The notes under the pieces: model-generated | The model's input: the letters and a program-made list of their open reading frames with translations, nothing else | Told to the model about the DNA's origin: nothing | Database searches by the model: none | Made by a program: the position numbers and the translations under genes | Part shown: positions 26,748 to 36,087 of the stretch, one piece after another | Numbering within the stretch: position 1 is the stretch's first letter | Layout: each line of letters opens with the position of its first letter | Assembly: GCF_001636295.1 (NCBI RefSeq) | Contig: NZ_CP014209.1 | Span: forward strand, 1,302,001-1,366,000 | Length of the DNA stretch: 64,000 nt | Direction of reading: 5' to 3' | From: Isoptericola dokdonensis DS-3 | Lineage (GTDB): Bacteria > Actinomycetota > Actinomycetes > Actinomycetales > Cellulomonadaceae

Positions 26748-27887
26748 TCAGAGCTCGAGGGCGAGCTCGTCGACGACGTCGAGGCCGTCGACGAGCAGGC
26801 CGGTGCGGTGCTTGTCCAGGGTCGTGCACGGGTGGGAGACGCCGAACGCGACGACGTCACCGGGCGCGAGGTCGTCGTCCGGGGTGTCGAGATAGGCGTG
26901 CTGGTCGTCGAGGGCCGTCACCGTGGCGGTCAGCAGCCGGGCGGGCCCGAGCCGACCCGCGCCGTCGACCGCGTGCGCCCGCAGCGGGATCGGCAGGTCG
27001 ATGTCGAACGAGACGTCCCGGCGACCCATCCCGCACACGGCACGGCCCGGCTCGGGGGCCGACAGCACCGCCGCCCACACGGTGATCGCCGGCCGCAGCG
27101 GTGCGGCGCCGAGCCGTGTCCACGGGTCGGCGCGCCGGTAGTGGCCGTGGTCGTGCGTGACGTACGCGCCCGAGCGCAGCACGGCGCGCACGCCCGGCCG
27201 CCGCGCGAGCGCGGTGAGCACCACGTCGGCGTACGCGCTGCCGCCCGCGCTGACGACGACGTCGCCCGCGACCAGGTCGGCGAGCGCGTCGGCGGCCGCC
27301 AGCAGGTCGGCGCACCAGCGCGCGACGCCGGCCCGCGGGTCGGCGCCCGTCGCCGCCGGGCCCTCGTACCCCGCCGCACCGACGAGCCGCAGCCCCGCCG
27401 CGACGACGTCCCGCGCCAGGCCGACCGCCTCGGCCACGGAGCGCACCCCCGTCCGGCCGCCGGGCACGCCGAGCTCCACCAGCACCCCCAGCCGTTCGTG
27501 CGCGGTGTCGCCGAAGGCCGCGGCGAGGGTCCGCACCCCGGGCACGGAGTCCACGTACACCCACACCTCGTCGGCGCCGTCGGCGTCGAGCACGCCCCGC
27601 AACCACGCCGCGTCGCGCGGGTCCACCAGCTCGTTCGCCAGCACCACGCGGCGCACGCCCCAGCGCAGCACCGTCGCGAGCTGGCGCGGCGTCGCCACCG
27701 TGGCACCCCATGCCCCGGCCGCGGCCTGCCGCTCCCACAGCCCGCGCGCCATGTGCGTCTTGACGTGCGGCGCGTGGTCGACGCCGTGGGCGGCCATCAC
27801 GCCCGCCACGGTCGCGACGTCGTGCTCCACCGCGTCGCGGTCCAGGGTCAGCAGCGGCCACGAGCGGCCGGGGTCGTCGATCCTCAT
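26748..27887 (-). CDS. D-serine dehydratase-like PLP enzyme (DSD1/D-threonine aldolase family)
   Basis: 379 aa alanine-racemase-fold enzyme. The PLP lysine lies in HAPHVKTHMA (about residue 41). The barrel carries VELGVPGGRTGV and VSAGGSAYADVV. The C-terminal beta domain holds HDHGHYR and SHPCTTLDK, where His and Cys are the zinc ligands of the family. It probably deaminates or cleaves a D-amino acid. The position between an N-acyl-D-amino-acid deacylase and RidA supports D-amino-acid catabolism. Which D-amino acid is used cannot be told. Confidence 0.85.
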   Translation of the reverse strand: MRIDDPGRSWPLLTLDRDAVEHDVATVAGVMAAHGVDHAPHVKTHMARGLWERQAAAGAWGATVATPRQLATVLRWGVRRVVLANELVDPRDAAWLRGVLDADGADEVWVYVDSVPGVRTLAAAFGDTAHERLGVLVELGVPGGRTGVRSVAEAVGLARDVVAAGLRLVGAAGYEGPAATGADPRAGVARWCADLLAAADALADLVAGDVVVSAGGSAYADVVLTALARRPGVRAVLRSGAYVTHDHGHYRRADPWTRLGAAPLRPAITVWAAVLSAPEPGRAVCGMGRRDVSFDIDLPIPLRAHAVDGAGRLGPARLLTATVTALDDQHAYLDTPDDDLAPGDVVAFGVSHPCTTLDKHRTGLLVDGLDVVDELALEL

Positions 27888-27891
27888 GGCC

Positions 27892-29502
27892 TCAGCCTCC
27901 CGCACGTGGCGCCGGGTCCGGTGCGCCCGGGCGCAGCGCGCGCCCCGGTCGGGCGCGGGTCGCCTCGCCGTCGACCAGCACCGGCACCCCTGCGACGACG
28001 ACGTCGTCGACACCGGTCGCGGGGCGGCGGGGGTCGTCGTAGGTGGCGCGGTCCACGAGCGTGGCCGGGTCGACCAGCACGACGTCCGCGACCGCACCGG
28101 GCGCCAGCGAGCCCCGACCCGCCAGCCGGAAGCGGCGGGCGGGCCGCGCCGACAGGTGCTCGACGGCGTCGTGCCACGACCAGTCGCCGGAACCCAGCAC
28201 CTGCTGGGCGAGGAACCGCGCGAACGCACCCCAGCCCCGCGGGTGCGGGCGACCCTGCCCCGCGTCGGCGCCCACCGGCTGGTAGATGGCGTCCGAGCCG
28301 CCGAGGTGCGCACGGTGCCCGGCCAGCCGGCGCACCGACTCCGCGCTGTTCGTCGGTGGCTGGGCGAACACGCAGCTCGCCCGCAGGCGCGACGCCCGCA
28401 GCACCCGCAGGGCGGCGTCGCCCGGGCTGACGCCCCAGCGCGCCGCCACCTCGACGAGCGGGCGGCCCGCCACCTGCTCCTCCGCCCCGAGCCCGGGCAC
28501 CCAGGCGAGCGTGACGCGCGGCCACAGGTCGTCCAGGCCCGCCAGGTGCGCCCGCAGGCGTAGCCGCAGCGCGGGCGCGTCGATCGCGGACAGGGTGGCG
28601 TCGGGGTCGGCCAGCGGCAGCCACGTGGGCAGGGCGACCATCGCGAGGATCGAGCAGCCGCGCAGGTAGGGGTAGGAGTCGAACGTGACGTCGTGGCCCT
28701 GGGCGAGCGCGTCGTCGAGCATCGCGACCAGCGTGTCCGCGGGACCGTGCAGGTGCGACACGTGGGTCGCCACCCCCGTGTCGGCGGACAGCCGCAGCAG
28801 CTCGGCGAAGGCGCGGGCGGCACGGGCCTCGTAGCCGCGCATGTGCGACACGTGCGGCAGGCCGTGCTCGGCCGCGACCCGGGCCAGCGCCACCAGCTCG
28901 GCGTGGTCGGCCCACGCCGCCGGCACGTACTCCAGGCCCGTCGACAGGCCGAGCGCCCCGTCGGCGAAGGCCTGCGCCACGACGGACGCCATCTTCTCCG
29001 CCTCGGCCCGGCTCGCCCGGCGCTGCGCGGTGCCGAGCACCAGGTGCCGGACCGTCCCGTGCGGCACCAGCACCCCGACGTTGACGGGCGTCGTCCGCTC
29101 GTACGTGGCCAGCAGCTCGGCGACCGTCCCGCCCGCGAAGCGCGGGTGGTCGCCGTCGATCCCGGCGAAGTAGCCGCTCGCCCAGAGCAGGCTCGCCCGG
29201 TCCGACGGCGCGTACCCGACGCCGTCGGCACCGGTCACGATCGACGTCACGCCCTGGCGCAGCAGCGCGAGCTGGACCTCCGGGTCGAACACCGCTCCCC
29301 CGGCGTGCACGTGCGCGTCGACCAGCCCCGGCAGGGCGATGCGACCACCCGCCTCCAGCACCCGTCCCGCAGGGGTCCGCGCCGACGCCGGGACGACGTC
29401 GCGCACCCGCCCCTCGGCCAGGTGGAGGTCGACCGGGCCGCTCAGACCGCCGTCCGGCAGCGGCAGCACAGCGCCCCGGACGACGTCGACCGCGCCCCTC
29501 AC
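27892..29502 (-). CDS. N-acyl-D-amino-acid deacylase (amidohydrolase family)
   Basis: 536 aa. Metal-site motif GLVDAHVHAGG near residue 57, then HVSHMRGYEARAARAFAEL and HVSHLHGPADT with later His ligands, FDSYPYLRGCSIL, and the terminal GSLAPGAVADVVLVDP segment common to D-aminoacylases and dihydroorotase-like enzymes. It releases D-amino acids from N-acyl forms. GTG start overlapping the hexosaminidase stop. Lies 4 bp before the PLP enzyme gene on the transcript, so one mRNA should carry all four genes. Confidence 0.88.
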   Translation of the reverse strand: MRGAVDVVRGAVLPLPDGGLSGPVDLHLAEGRVRDVVPASARTPAGRVLEAGGRIALPGLVDAHVHAGGAVFDPEVQLALLRQGVTSIVTGADGVGYAPSDRASLLWASGYFAGIDGDHPRFAGGTVAELLATYERTTPVNVGVLVPHGTVRHLVLGTAQRRASRAEAEKMASVVAQAFADGALGLSTGLEYVPAAWADHAELVALARVAAEHGLPHVSHMRGYEARAARAFAELLRLSADTGVATHVSHLHGPADTLVAMLDDALAQGHDVTFDSYPYLRGCSILAMVALPTWLPLADPDATLSAIDAPALRLRLRAHLAGLDDLWPRVTLAWVPGLGAEEQVAGRPLVEVAARWGVSPGDAALRVLRASRLRASCVFAQPPTNSAESVRRLAGHRAHLGGSDAIYQPVGADAGQGRPHPRGWGAFARFLAQQVLGSGDWSWHDAVEHLSARPARRFRLAGRGSLAPGAVADVVLVDPATLVDRATYDDPRRPATGVDDVVVAGVPVLVDGEATRARPGRALRPGAPDPAPRAGG

Positions 29503-31271
29503 GACCCGTCCCCCGCACCCTCGACCCAGCCGCCGGCACCGCGCCAGCCCGCCGCGGCACGTTCGGCGGCGAGGTCGCGGGGGTGGCCCTGCACGCCCGG
29601 CCGGCGCTGCCACGGGTGCGGGCCGGCGGGCGGGCGGTACTCCACGCCCGCGGCGTCGAGCCGTGGCAGGTGATGACGGTCGAGGCGGTCGAGGAACCGC
29701 GCGGACGCGGGGCCGCCCACCGCCCGGGACTCCGGGCGGGTCGTCCACACCGCCTCGGCGAACGCGGCCAGCCGCGGGAACGTCGCGTAGTCGACCCGGC
29801 GCGCCGAGTCCAGGTGCTCGGTCCAGACCTGCGCCTGCGCCCCGAGCAGCCGGCCGGGGAGGTCGTCCGGCAGGTCGGGGCGGGACGCCCGCACGGCGTC
29901 GGGCAGCGGCTCGAACGCGAACAGGTCCGCCGTCGTGCGGACGAAGCCGACGGGGACGGGCTCGTCCGGGTCGTCCGAGGCGCGGTGGTCCAGGTAGACC
30001 TCCTGCTCGGGCGCCAGCACGACGTCGTGGCCCGCGGCCATCGCCTCCAGCGCCACCTCGTGGCCGCGCCAGCACAGCACGACGGCGTCCCCCGGCAGGT
30101 CCGGGCCGAACGCCTCGTCCCACACCACCGCGCGCCGCCCGAGCGTCCGCAGGTGGTCGGCCAGCCGGGCCACGAACCAGCCGTGCAGGCGGGCGACGTC
30201 GCCCGCGCCGGTGGCGTCCGTGAGGCCCAGCGCCGCGGCGCGCTCGACCAGGTCGGGACGCGCCCGCCAGGCGGTCAGCGGCACCTCGTCGCCGCCCAGC
30301 GCCACGAAGGGCGCGTCGAAGACCTCGCACACCTCGTCGAGGACGTCGCGGAACACCGCCAGCGCCTCCTCGGAGGGGTCGAGGACGTCGGCACTGACGC
30401 CCCACGTGGTGAGCACCTCGTGCGGGCCGTCCTGCGCGGCGAGGTGCGGGTACGCGGCCAGCACCGCCTGCGTGTGCCCCGGCACGTCGATCTCGGGGAC
30501 CACCATGACGCCGCGCTCACGGGCGTACGCGACGATCTCGCGCAGGTCGTCCGGGGTGTAGTGACCGCCGTGCGGCCGACCGTCCGGCGTCCCCGTGCGC
30601 CAGGTGCCGACGGTGCTGAACGTGCGCCAGGAGCCGACCTCGTGCAGCCGCGGGTGCCGTCGCGACGCGAACCGCCACCCCTGGTCGTCCGTCAGGTGCA
30701 GGTGCAGCACGTCGAGGTGGTGCATGGCGGCGAGGTCGACGAACCGCAGGACGTCGGCCGTCGGCAGGAAGTGCCGGGCGACGTCGAGCAGCACGCCGCG
30801 CCACGCGTGCGCAGGAGCGTCGGTGAGGTTCACCGCGGGCAGCGCGAGGGTGTGGTCGGTACGGACCGGCGCACGCCGGAACGCGTCGGGCCCGGCGAGC
30901 TGGCGCAGCGTCTGGACCGCGGCGTGCGCCCCCGCCGGGTCCGCCGCGGTGACGTGTACACCGTCCTCGCCGGTGCGCAGCGTGTAGCCGCCGTCGGGGA
31001 GGCCGGGGTCGAGGTCGACGGCGACGCGCGGGGATCCGGGCCGCGCGTCGTGCGGTGTCGGTCCGGGTGCCAGGTCGCCGACGATCTCGAGCCCGAACGC
31101 CTCCTCGGTCACCCGGCGCCACCAGCGGCCCGCCGCGCGCAGCGCGGGGTGCACGGCGAGGCGGGTGCCATCGGTCAGGACGACGGCCCCGCCTCCCCCC
31201 TCGGCGCGGGCAGGTAAGGGCACGGTGGGCGGCGCCGACGTCGGCGCCGGGAACGGTGTGTCGTCGGCCAC
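29499..31271 (-). CDS. beta-N-acetylhexosaminidase, GH20
   Basis: 590 aa. N-terminal GH20b-type domain (to about residue 130), then the catalytic barrel: WRGVLLDVARHFLPT, HLHLTDDQGWR, VVPEIDVPGHTQAVLAAYP and the catalytic Asp-Glu pair in ALGGDEVPLTAW. No signal peptide is visible from this start, so it may act in the cytoplasm on imported oligosaccharides or muropeptide sugars. The C-terminus is longer than usual and Arg/Ala/Gly-rich. First gene of the operon. Confidence 0.93.
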   Translation of the reverse strand: MADDTPFPAPTSAPPTVPLPARAEGGGGAVVLTDGTRLAVHPALRAAGRWWRRVTEEAFGLEIVGDLAPGPTPHDARPGSPRVAVDLDPGLPDGGYTLRTGEDGVHVTAADPAGAHAAVQTLRQLAGPDAFRRAPVRTDHTLALPAVNLTDAPAHAWRGVLLDVARHFLPTADVLRFVDLAAMHHLDVLHLHLTDDQGWRFASRRHPRLHEVGSWRTFSTVGTWRTGTPDGRPHGGHYTPDDLREIVAYARERGVMVVPEIDVPGHTQAVLAAYPHLAAQDGPHEVLTTWGVSADVLDPSEEALAVFRDVLDEVCEVFDAPFVALGGDEVPLTAWRARPDLVERAAALGLTDATGAGDVARLHGWFVARLADHLRTLGRRAVVWDEAFGPDLPGDAVVLCWRGHEVALEAMAAGHDVVLAPEQEVYLDHRASDDPDEPVPVGFVRTTADLFAFEPLPDAVRASRPDLPDDLPGRLLGAQAQVWTEHLDSARRVDYATFPRLAAFAEAVWTTRPESRAVGGPASARFLDRLDRHHLPRLDAAGVEYRPPAGPHPWQRRPGVQGHPRDLAAERAAAGWRGAGGWVEGAGDGS

Positions 31272-31278
31272 ACCGCTC

Positions 31279-31284
31279 ACCCTA
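31279..31284 (-). promoter_or_regulatory. -10 box TAGGGT, leaderless start of the GH20 operon
   Basis: TAGGGT with a 7-nt gap to GTG. CCGCT / AGCGG (5-bp arms) surrounds it and could be part of an operator. Confidence 0.5.
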
Positions 31285-31340
31285 GCGGAATTAGGGAGCG
31301 ATCCTGACAATCTCCCCCGGCGCCACGCCGTGGTGTCCGG

Positions 31341-32393
31341 TCAGTGAACCGGGGCGTGCGGCACGACGACGGCACGCCCCGTCAGCGAGCCCTCCTCGAG
31401 CCGGCGGTACGCCTCGAGCGCGTCCTCCAGGGCGAACTTCTCGACGTCAGGGCGGATCTGACCGGCGCGGTACATCGCCACCACCTCGTGCAGCTCCTCG
31501 AGGGTGCCCCAGTAGGTGTTGGTCAGCGTCGCCTCGTAGGGATTCGCGAAGAACGACCACTCGGCCGCGCCCCCGGCGATCCCCACGACGGTGAGCCGGC
31601 CCTGGCGCGCCATCGACGCCTGCGCCGTGCGGATCGTCGGACCCGCACCCACGAAGTCGAAGGCGGCGTCGACGCCGCGCCCGCCCGTGATGGCGCGGAT
31701 CGCCTCGACCTGCCCCTCGCCGCCGGGGACGGTGACGGCGCCCGCGGCGGCGGCGCGCTCCATGGCGTCCGGCTTCATGTCCGTCGCGATGACGGTCGCG
31801 CCCGTCAGGGCCGTGAGGATCTGCACGGCGATCTGCCCCAGGCCGCCGAGCCCGACGACGAGCGCGAAGCGACCGCCGCCCGCCAGGTTCGGCAGGGCGA
31901 GCTTGATCGCGTGGTACGGCGTGAGCGCGGCGTCGCTCAGCGGCGCGGCGGCGACCGGGTCGGCGTCCCCGAGCGGGACCAGGTTCCGCACCGGGACGGT
32001 CACGTACTCGGCCATGCCGCCGTCGCGGCCGATGCCGGTCGCGAGGTACGGCATGCTCGCCACGTTCTCGCAGTAGGTGTCCTGGCCGCGCGAGCAGGCC
32101 GCGCAGCGGCCGCAGCCGATCGGGCCGTAGACGAGGTGCGCCGACCCGACCTCCACGCCCCGGACTCCCTCACCGAGCTCCTCGACCCAGCCGGAGACCT
32201 CGTGGCCGAGGACGAACGGCGGCGCGATGCCCGCCGGGTTGTCCGCCGTGAACTCGGCGTAGATGCTCACGTCGGAGTGGCAGGCGCCCGAGCCCGCGAC
32301 CTTGAGGAGCACCTCCCCCGGCCCGGGGGTGGGCCGGTCGACCTCGGTGACGACCGGAGCGGACTGGAACTTCTCGAACACGACGGCTCGCAC
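31341..32393 (-). CDS. zinc-dependent NAD(P) alcohol dehydrogenase
   Basis: 350 aa medium-chain dehydrogenase. Catalytic zinc residues in GACHSDVS and GHEVSGWVEE; structural zinc Cys in CGRCAACSRGQDTYC; Rossmann motif VVGLGGLGQIAVQI near residue 182 followed by acidic D of VIATDMK, which favours NAD. Start at GTG with an AGGAAGAAGG site. Its sequence resembles AdhP/AdhA ethanol-type dehydrogenases of actinobacteria. Convergent orientation to nothing; upstream lies a palindrome that may be its operator. Confidence 0.9.
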   Translation of the reverse strand: MRAVVFEKFQSAPVVTEVDRPTPGPGEVLLKVAGSGACHSDVSIYAEFTADNPAGIAPPFVLGHEVSGWVEELGEGVRGVEVGSAHLVYGPIGCGRCAACSRGQDTYCENVASMPYLATGIGRDGGMAEYVTVPVRNLVPLGDADPVAAAPLSDAALTPYHAIKLALPNLAGGGRFALVVGLGGLGQIAVQILTALTGATVIATDMKPDAMERAAAAGAVTVPGGEGQVEAIRAITGGRGVDAAFDFVGAGPTIRTAQASMARQGRLTVVGIAGGAAEWSFFANPYEATLTNTYWGTLEELHEVVAMYRAGQIRPDVEKFALEDALEAYRRLEEGSLTGRAVVVPHAPVH

Positions 32394-32471
32394 GGCGATG
32401 CCTTCTTCCTGACGTGGTGACGTCCTCGGCGGGCCCGCCGCTCGTGACGGCGGGACACCACTCACCGTAAG

Positions 32472-32485
32472 CATGCGTTCGCATG
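32472..32485. promoter_or_regulatory. 14-bp palindrome upstream of the alcohol dehydrogenase gene
   Basis: CATGCGTTCGCATG, arms of 6 bp around TT, 78 bp before the dehydrogenase start. Size and symmetry suit a TetR- or MarR-type operator. No regulator gene lies next to it. Confidence 0.45.
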
Positions 32486-32571
32486 GAAAGGTGCCTCGGG
32501 CGACAGAAGCGACCGACGTCACACCCCGGGCGTGCCGGCCCGTGCCACTCCGGGCACCGCCCCGGAACGAC

Positions 32572-32599
32572 GAGAGGCCCCGCCGTGGCGGGGCCTCTC
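32572..32599 (-). terminator. terminator hairpin of ssrA
   Basis: Perfect 13-bp stem GAGAGGCCCCGCC / GGCGGGGCCTCTC with a 2-nt gap, beginning 8 bp after the tmRNA 3' end. The 3' flank is not U-rich. Confidence 0.8.
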
Positions 32600-32606
32600 A
32601 GGGCTG

Positions 32607-32971
32607 TGGAGCTGCGGGGAATCGAACCCCGGTCCGGTGACGCTGTTCCAGGACTTCTCCGGGCGCAGTCTGCTGTGCTTTTCTCGGCCCCCGCACTCAC
32701 GCAGACAAGGTGCGGACGGGCCCAGTCACCTGAAAGTCCCCGCCGCCCCGGTGACGAGGGCGACGAGCAGTGGCTCTCTAGATGACGCGAGCTACCGGGT
32801 CGAGAGCGATCCCGGGCTCACGGACTTCGGGACTCGCTCAGGCGGCGAGGGCGAAGTCGGTGCGCTTGTTATCGGCACCTATAGGTTTGCAGGCAAGCGT
32901 TCACGAGATGAGCCTGCATCCTCGGCCCGCTTCTCCTGGAAGCACGACCACCGTCGAAACCGATCAGCCCC
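32607..32971 (-). ncRNA. ssrA: tmRNA (transfer-messenger RNA)
   Basis: About 365 nt. The 5' end GGGGCTGATCGG pairs with the 3' end CAGCTCCA to form the acceptor stem, and the T-arm GGTTCGATTCCCC is intact. CCA is not encoded. The tag reading frame (32838-32876) gives ADNKRTDFALAA followed by TGA. Rescues ribosomes stalled on broken mRNA and marks the product for proteolysis. It lies directly downstream of smpB, which encodes its protein partner. The outer ends are set by the acceptor pairing and are good to a base or two. Confidence 0.96.
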
Positions 32972-33011
32972 TGTGGTGTTGTCAACCGCCGACCCGCAGG
33001 CCGACCGTCCC

Positions 33012-33017
33012 ATCGTA
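33012..33017 (-). promoter_or_regulatory. possible -10 box TACGAT upstream of ssrA
   Basis: TACGAT lies 40 bp before the mature tmRNA 5' end, leaving room for a leader removed by RNase P. No convincing -35. Confidence 0.3.
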
Positions 33018-33069
33018 GTGGAAGAACGCCGCGCCCCGCACCGACATTCCGGCGGGACAGCACGCGACC

Positions 33070-33561
33070 TCAGGAGAGCAGCTCCTGGTGGCGAATCGCG
33101 CGGTGCGCCTCGCGCATGTCCTGCTGCTCGCGCAGGGCGTGCCGCTTGTCGTACTCCTTCTTGCCGCGCGCCAGGGCGATCTCCACCTTGGCGCGACCGT
33201 CGAGGAAGTACAGCCGCAGCGGGATGATCGTGTGACCCTTCTCGCGCGCCTTCACCCCGAGCCGGTCGATCTCCTCACGGTGCAGCAGCAGCTTGCGCTT
33301 GCGCCGCGGGGCGTGGTTGTTCCACGTGCCCTGGAAGTACTCCGGGATGTGCACGTTCTCCAGCCACGCCTCGTCCCGGTCGATCGCGACGTAGCCGTCC
33401 ACCAGCGACGCGCGTCCCATCCGCAGGGCCTTGACCTCCGTGCCCGAGAGCACGATGCCCGCCTCGAAGACGTCCTCGATCACGAAGTCGTGACGTGCCT
33501 TCTTGTTGTTCGCCACCACCTTGCGGGGGTCTTCCGGCTTCTTCTTGGCGTTCTTGGCCAT
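33070..33561 (-). CDS. smpB: SsrA-binding protein SmpB
   Basis: 163 aa. [33 protein letters not shown] and [20 protein letters not shown] are SmpB hallmarks, and [16 protein letters not shown] forms the C-terminal tail that enters the ribosome. Strong AAGGAGGAG ribosome site before the ATG. Placed after the M23/ftsX/ftsE genes and before ssrA on the same strand, the common actinobacterial order. Confidence 0.97.
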   Translation of the reverse strand: MAKNAKKKPEDPRKVVANNKKARHDFVIEDVFEAGIVLSGTEVKALRMGRASLVDGYVAIDRDEAWLENVHIPEYFQGTWNNHAPRRKRKLLLHREEIDRLGVKAREKGHTIIPLRLYFLDGRAKVEIALARGKKEYDKRHALREQQDMREAHRAIRHQELLS

Positions 33562-33658
33562 GGCTCCTCCTTCCTGGTGCGACGTCCCAGGATACGCGGC
33601 CGACGACGACGTCCCAGCGATTTTCTCCGCCGGCGAAGCCCGCCCGAGCCGGGGCGGG

Positions 33659-35170
33659 TCAGCCCAGCCAGCCGCTCATCGGATCCACCGTGCTGCCGTT
33701 GACGTACACCTCGAAGTGCAGGTGGCACGCCGTCGACGTCCCCGTCGTGCCCGAGTAGCCGATGATCTCGCCACGGTCGACCTTCTCCCCCACGAACACC
33801 GTGTCGCGGGACAGGTGCAGGTAGCGGGACATCACGCTGTCGCCCTGGTGCCGGCCGTGGTTGATGAGCACGTTGTTGCCCGGCCCGCTGCCGAAGTACG
33901 CCTGCTCCACGTAGCCGCTCTCCGCGGCGTAGATCGGCGTGCCGCAGTACGCGCGGATGTCGGTGCCCGCGTGCAGGCGCCAGTAGTTCAGCGACGGGTG
34001 GTAGCGCATCCCGTAGGAGCTCGTCACCACCGGGTACGCCGTCGGCCACCCCAGGAACGGGCCCGACGACGAGCCGCCGCCACCGCCGCCGTTGCCGCCA
34101 CCACCGGAGCCTCCGGAGCTGCCGCTCCCGCCCGAACCGCCGCCACTGCCGGAGCCGTTGCCCCCGCCCGAGCTGTTGCCGCCACCGCCGGAGCCCTGCC
34201 GCCCGGCCTCCTTCTCGGCCTGCCGCTCGGCCTCCTGCTCGGCGCGACGCTGGGCCGCCGCCTCCGCCTCCCGCTGCTTGCGCGCGGCCTCCTCGCGACG
34301 CTTGCGCTCCTCCTCGAGCCGACGGTCACGCTCCTCCTGCTTGACCATCAGCTCCTTGATCTGCGCCTCGAGGTCGGAGCGCTGGTCCTCGTTCTCCTCG
34401 AGCTCGGTGATCGTCTCGTCCCGCTGCTCCGCGATCGTCGCCTTCAGCGCCTCCTGCTCCGCGATGAGCCGCTCGACCTCCGCCTTGCGCTCGGCCGCTT
34501 CCTGCTCGGCCGCCTCCGCCGCCACCACGTTGGCGTCCGCCTCGGCCTTCAGCTCCGCGATGGTCTCGCGGACGGCGTCCAGGCGCGCCTGCTGGTTCCG
34601 CGCGACCGTCTCCGCCTCCTGCAGGTCCGTCACCGCGCGCGACCGGCTCCGCGCCGCCGACGACGTCACCGCCACGTCGTCGAGGAACTCCTGCGTCGAC
34701 TGCGCGCCCGTCACCAGACCCAGCGTGCTCAGGTCGTCGCCGCGCCGGTACGCCTCGCGCGCCATCGCCACGACGTCCGAGCGGGCCTCCTCGACCTGGC
34801 CCGCGCCCTCCTCGATCTGCCCGGCGACCTCGCGCTCCTCGGCCTCCGCCGCCGCCAGCCGGTCCGCCAGGACCTCCGCCTTGCGGCGTGCCTCCGCCAG
34901 CACGGCCTGCGCCTCCGCCAGCTCCGCCTGCGCGACCGGCAGCCGCCCCTCCACCTCGTTGAGGTCGAGGACCGCCTGGCGGAACGCGTCGTTCGCGTCC
35001 TCCAGCTCGTGCTGCAGGTCCTCGCGCTCCGCCTCCTTCTGGCGCTGCTGCTCCTCGGCGGCGGCGCGCTGGTCGTCCAGCTCGTCCGCGCCCACCGGCA
35101 TCGCCGGGCCGAGCAGGAGCAGCCCGACGAGGGCGGCGCCGAGCGCCTTGCGCAGGTCAGTGGCTCGCAC
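33659..35170 (-). CDS. M23 peptidoglycan hydrolase/activator with coiled coils, FtsEX partner
   Basis: 503 aa. Signal peptide (cleavage near residue 28, VGADE), two long coiled-coil regions (about 30-125 and 185-300) and a Gly/Ser-rich flexible linker of about 45 residues. A C-terminal LytM/M23 domain follows, with [17 protein letters not shown] and [10 protein letters not shown]. The metal ligands H, D and HxH are all present, so it may be catalytic, unlike degenerate EnvC. The architecture and position right after ftsX match EnvC/RipC-type proteins activated by FtsEX at the septum. GTG start 3 bp after ftsX. Confidence 0.92.
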   Translation of the reverse strand: MRATDLRKALGAALVGLLLLGPAMPVGADELDDQRAAAEEQQRQKEAEREDLQHELEDANDAFRQAVLDLNEVEGRLPVAQAELAEAQAVLAEARRKAEVLADRLAAAEAEEREVAGQIEEGAGQVEEARSDVVAMAREAYRRGDDLSTLGLVTGAQSTQEFLDDVAVTSSAARSRSRAVTDLQEAETVARNQQARLDAVRETIAELKAEADANVVAAEAAEQEAAERKAEVERLIAEQEALKATIAEQRDETITELEENEDQRSDLEAQIKELMVKQEERDRRLEEERKRREEAARKQREAEAAAQRRAEQEAERQAEKEAGRQGSGGGGNSSGGGNGSGSGGGSGGSGSSGGSGGGGNGGGGGGSSSGPFLGWPTAYPVVTSSYGMRYHPSLNYWRLHAGTDIRAYCGTPIYAAESGYVEQAYFGSGPGNNVLINHGRHQGDSVMSRYLHLSRDTVFVGEKVDRGEIIGYSGTTGTSTACHLHFEVYVNGSTVDPMSGWLG

Positions 35171-35173
35171 GGG

Positions 35174-36085
35174 TCACACCCTCGTGTAGCGGTGCAGGGT
35201 CAGGGCGGAGGAGACGGCCGCCAGCGCGACCGCCACCCCCAGCAGCAGGGGCGCGATCGTCAGCACGTCCGTGGTGGTCACGCTGCTCACCCAGTCCACG
35301 GATTCCGCCAGCCAGTCCACGACCAGATACTGCACGGCCGCCCACAGTCCCGCCACCGCGAGCACCGCCCCCACCAGCGCCGCGATCGCACCCTCCAGCA
35401 TGAACGGGAGCTGCACGAACAGCGTCGACGCCCCCACGAGGCGCATGATCCCGGTCTCCCGCTGCCGGGACACCGCCGACAACCTGATCGTCGTGACGAT
35501 GAGCAGGGTGGCTGCCAGCAGCATCACCGCCGCCAGCCCGACGGCCACCAACGACGCCCGGTTCAGCACGAGGAACAGCGGCTCGAACGCGGCCCGCTGG
35601 TCCTCCACCACCTCGACGCCGTCACGCCCCGACAGCACCTCGTCGACCACCTGGTACTGCTCCGGGTCGGACAGCTGCAGGCGGAACGACGCCTGCATGT
35701 CGTCCTCCGTCAGCTGGGTGCCCTCGTACCCGTCCGGGTAGCGCTCGCTGAACGCCTCGAACGCCTCGGCCTTCGACTCGAACCACGTCGTCGCGACGAT
35801 GTCGCCCAGGTCGGTCTCGATGGTCCGCTCCAGGGCCGCCACCTGCTCCTCGGTCGCCTCGCCGCCCGCGCAGGCCGGCGACGTCGACCCCTGCGGGCAC
35901 AGGAAGACCGACACCTCCACCAGGTCGTACCAGTCGCCCTTGAGCTTCGTCACCTGGAGCTGGAGCAAAGCCGCCGCCCCGACGAACGTCAGGGACACGA
36001 ACGTCACCAGCACCACCGACACGACCATCGTCGCGTTGCGCCGCAGGCCCAGGAGCACCTCACCGAGCACGAACTGGAGTCGCAC
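35174..36085 (-). CDS. ftsX: cell division protein FtsX
   Basis: 303 aa permease-like subunit. N-terminal helix (TMVVSVVLVTFVSLTFVGAAALL), a large extracytoplasmic loop (about residues 45-165) that recruits the M23 enzyme, then three more helices. RETGIMRLVGASTLFVQLPFMLEG is the conserved FtsX cytoplasmic segment. The loop holds two Cys (CPQG...PACAGG) that could form a disulfide. GTG start 2 bp after ftsE. Confidence 0.95.
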   Translation of the reverse strand: MRLQFVLGEVLLGLRRNATMVVSVVLVTFVSLTFVGAAALLQLQVTKLKGDWYDLVEVSVFLCPQGSTSPACAGGEATEEQVAALERTIETDLGDIVATTWFESKAEAFEAFSERYPDGYEGTQLTEDDMQASFRLQLSDPEQYQVVDEVLSGRDGVEVVEDQRAAFEPLFLVLNRASLVAVGLAAVMLLAATLLIVTTIRLSAVSRQRETGIMRLVGASTLFVQLPFMLEGAIAALVGAVLAVAGLWAAVQYLVVDWLAESVDWVSSVTTTDVLTIAPLLLGVAVALAAVSSALTLHRYTRV

Positions 36086-36087
36086 GC

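Noticed and set aside
32607-32660. A tRNA gene at the T-arm sequence
   Set aside because: The T-arm belongs to the tmRNA; the 5' part lies 300 nt away with a tag reading frame between.
32975-32985. TTGACA just upstream of the tmRNA 5' end as a -35
   Set aside because: A -10 at the normal distance would fall inside the tmRNA itself and none is present.
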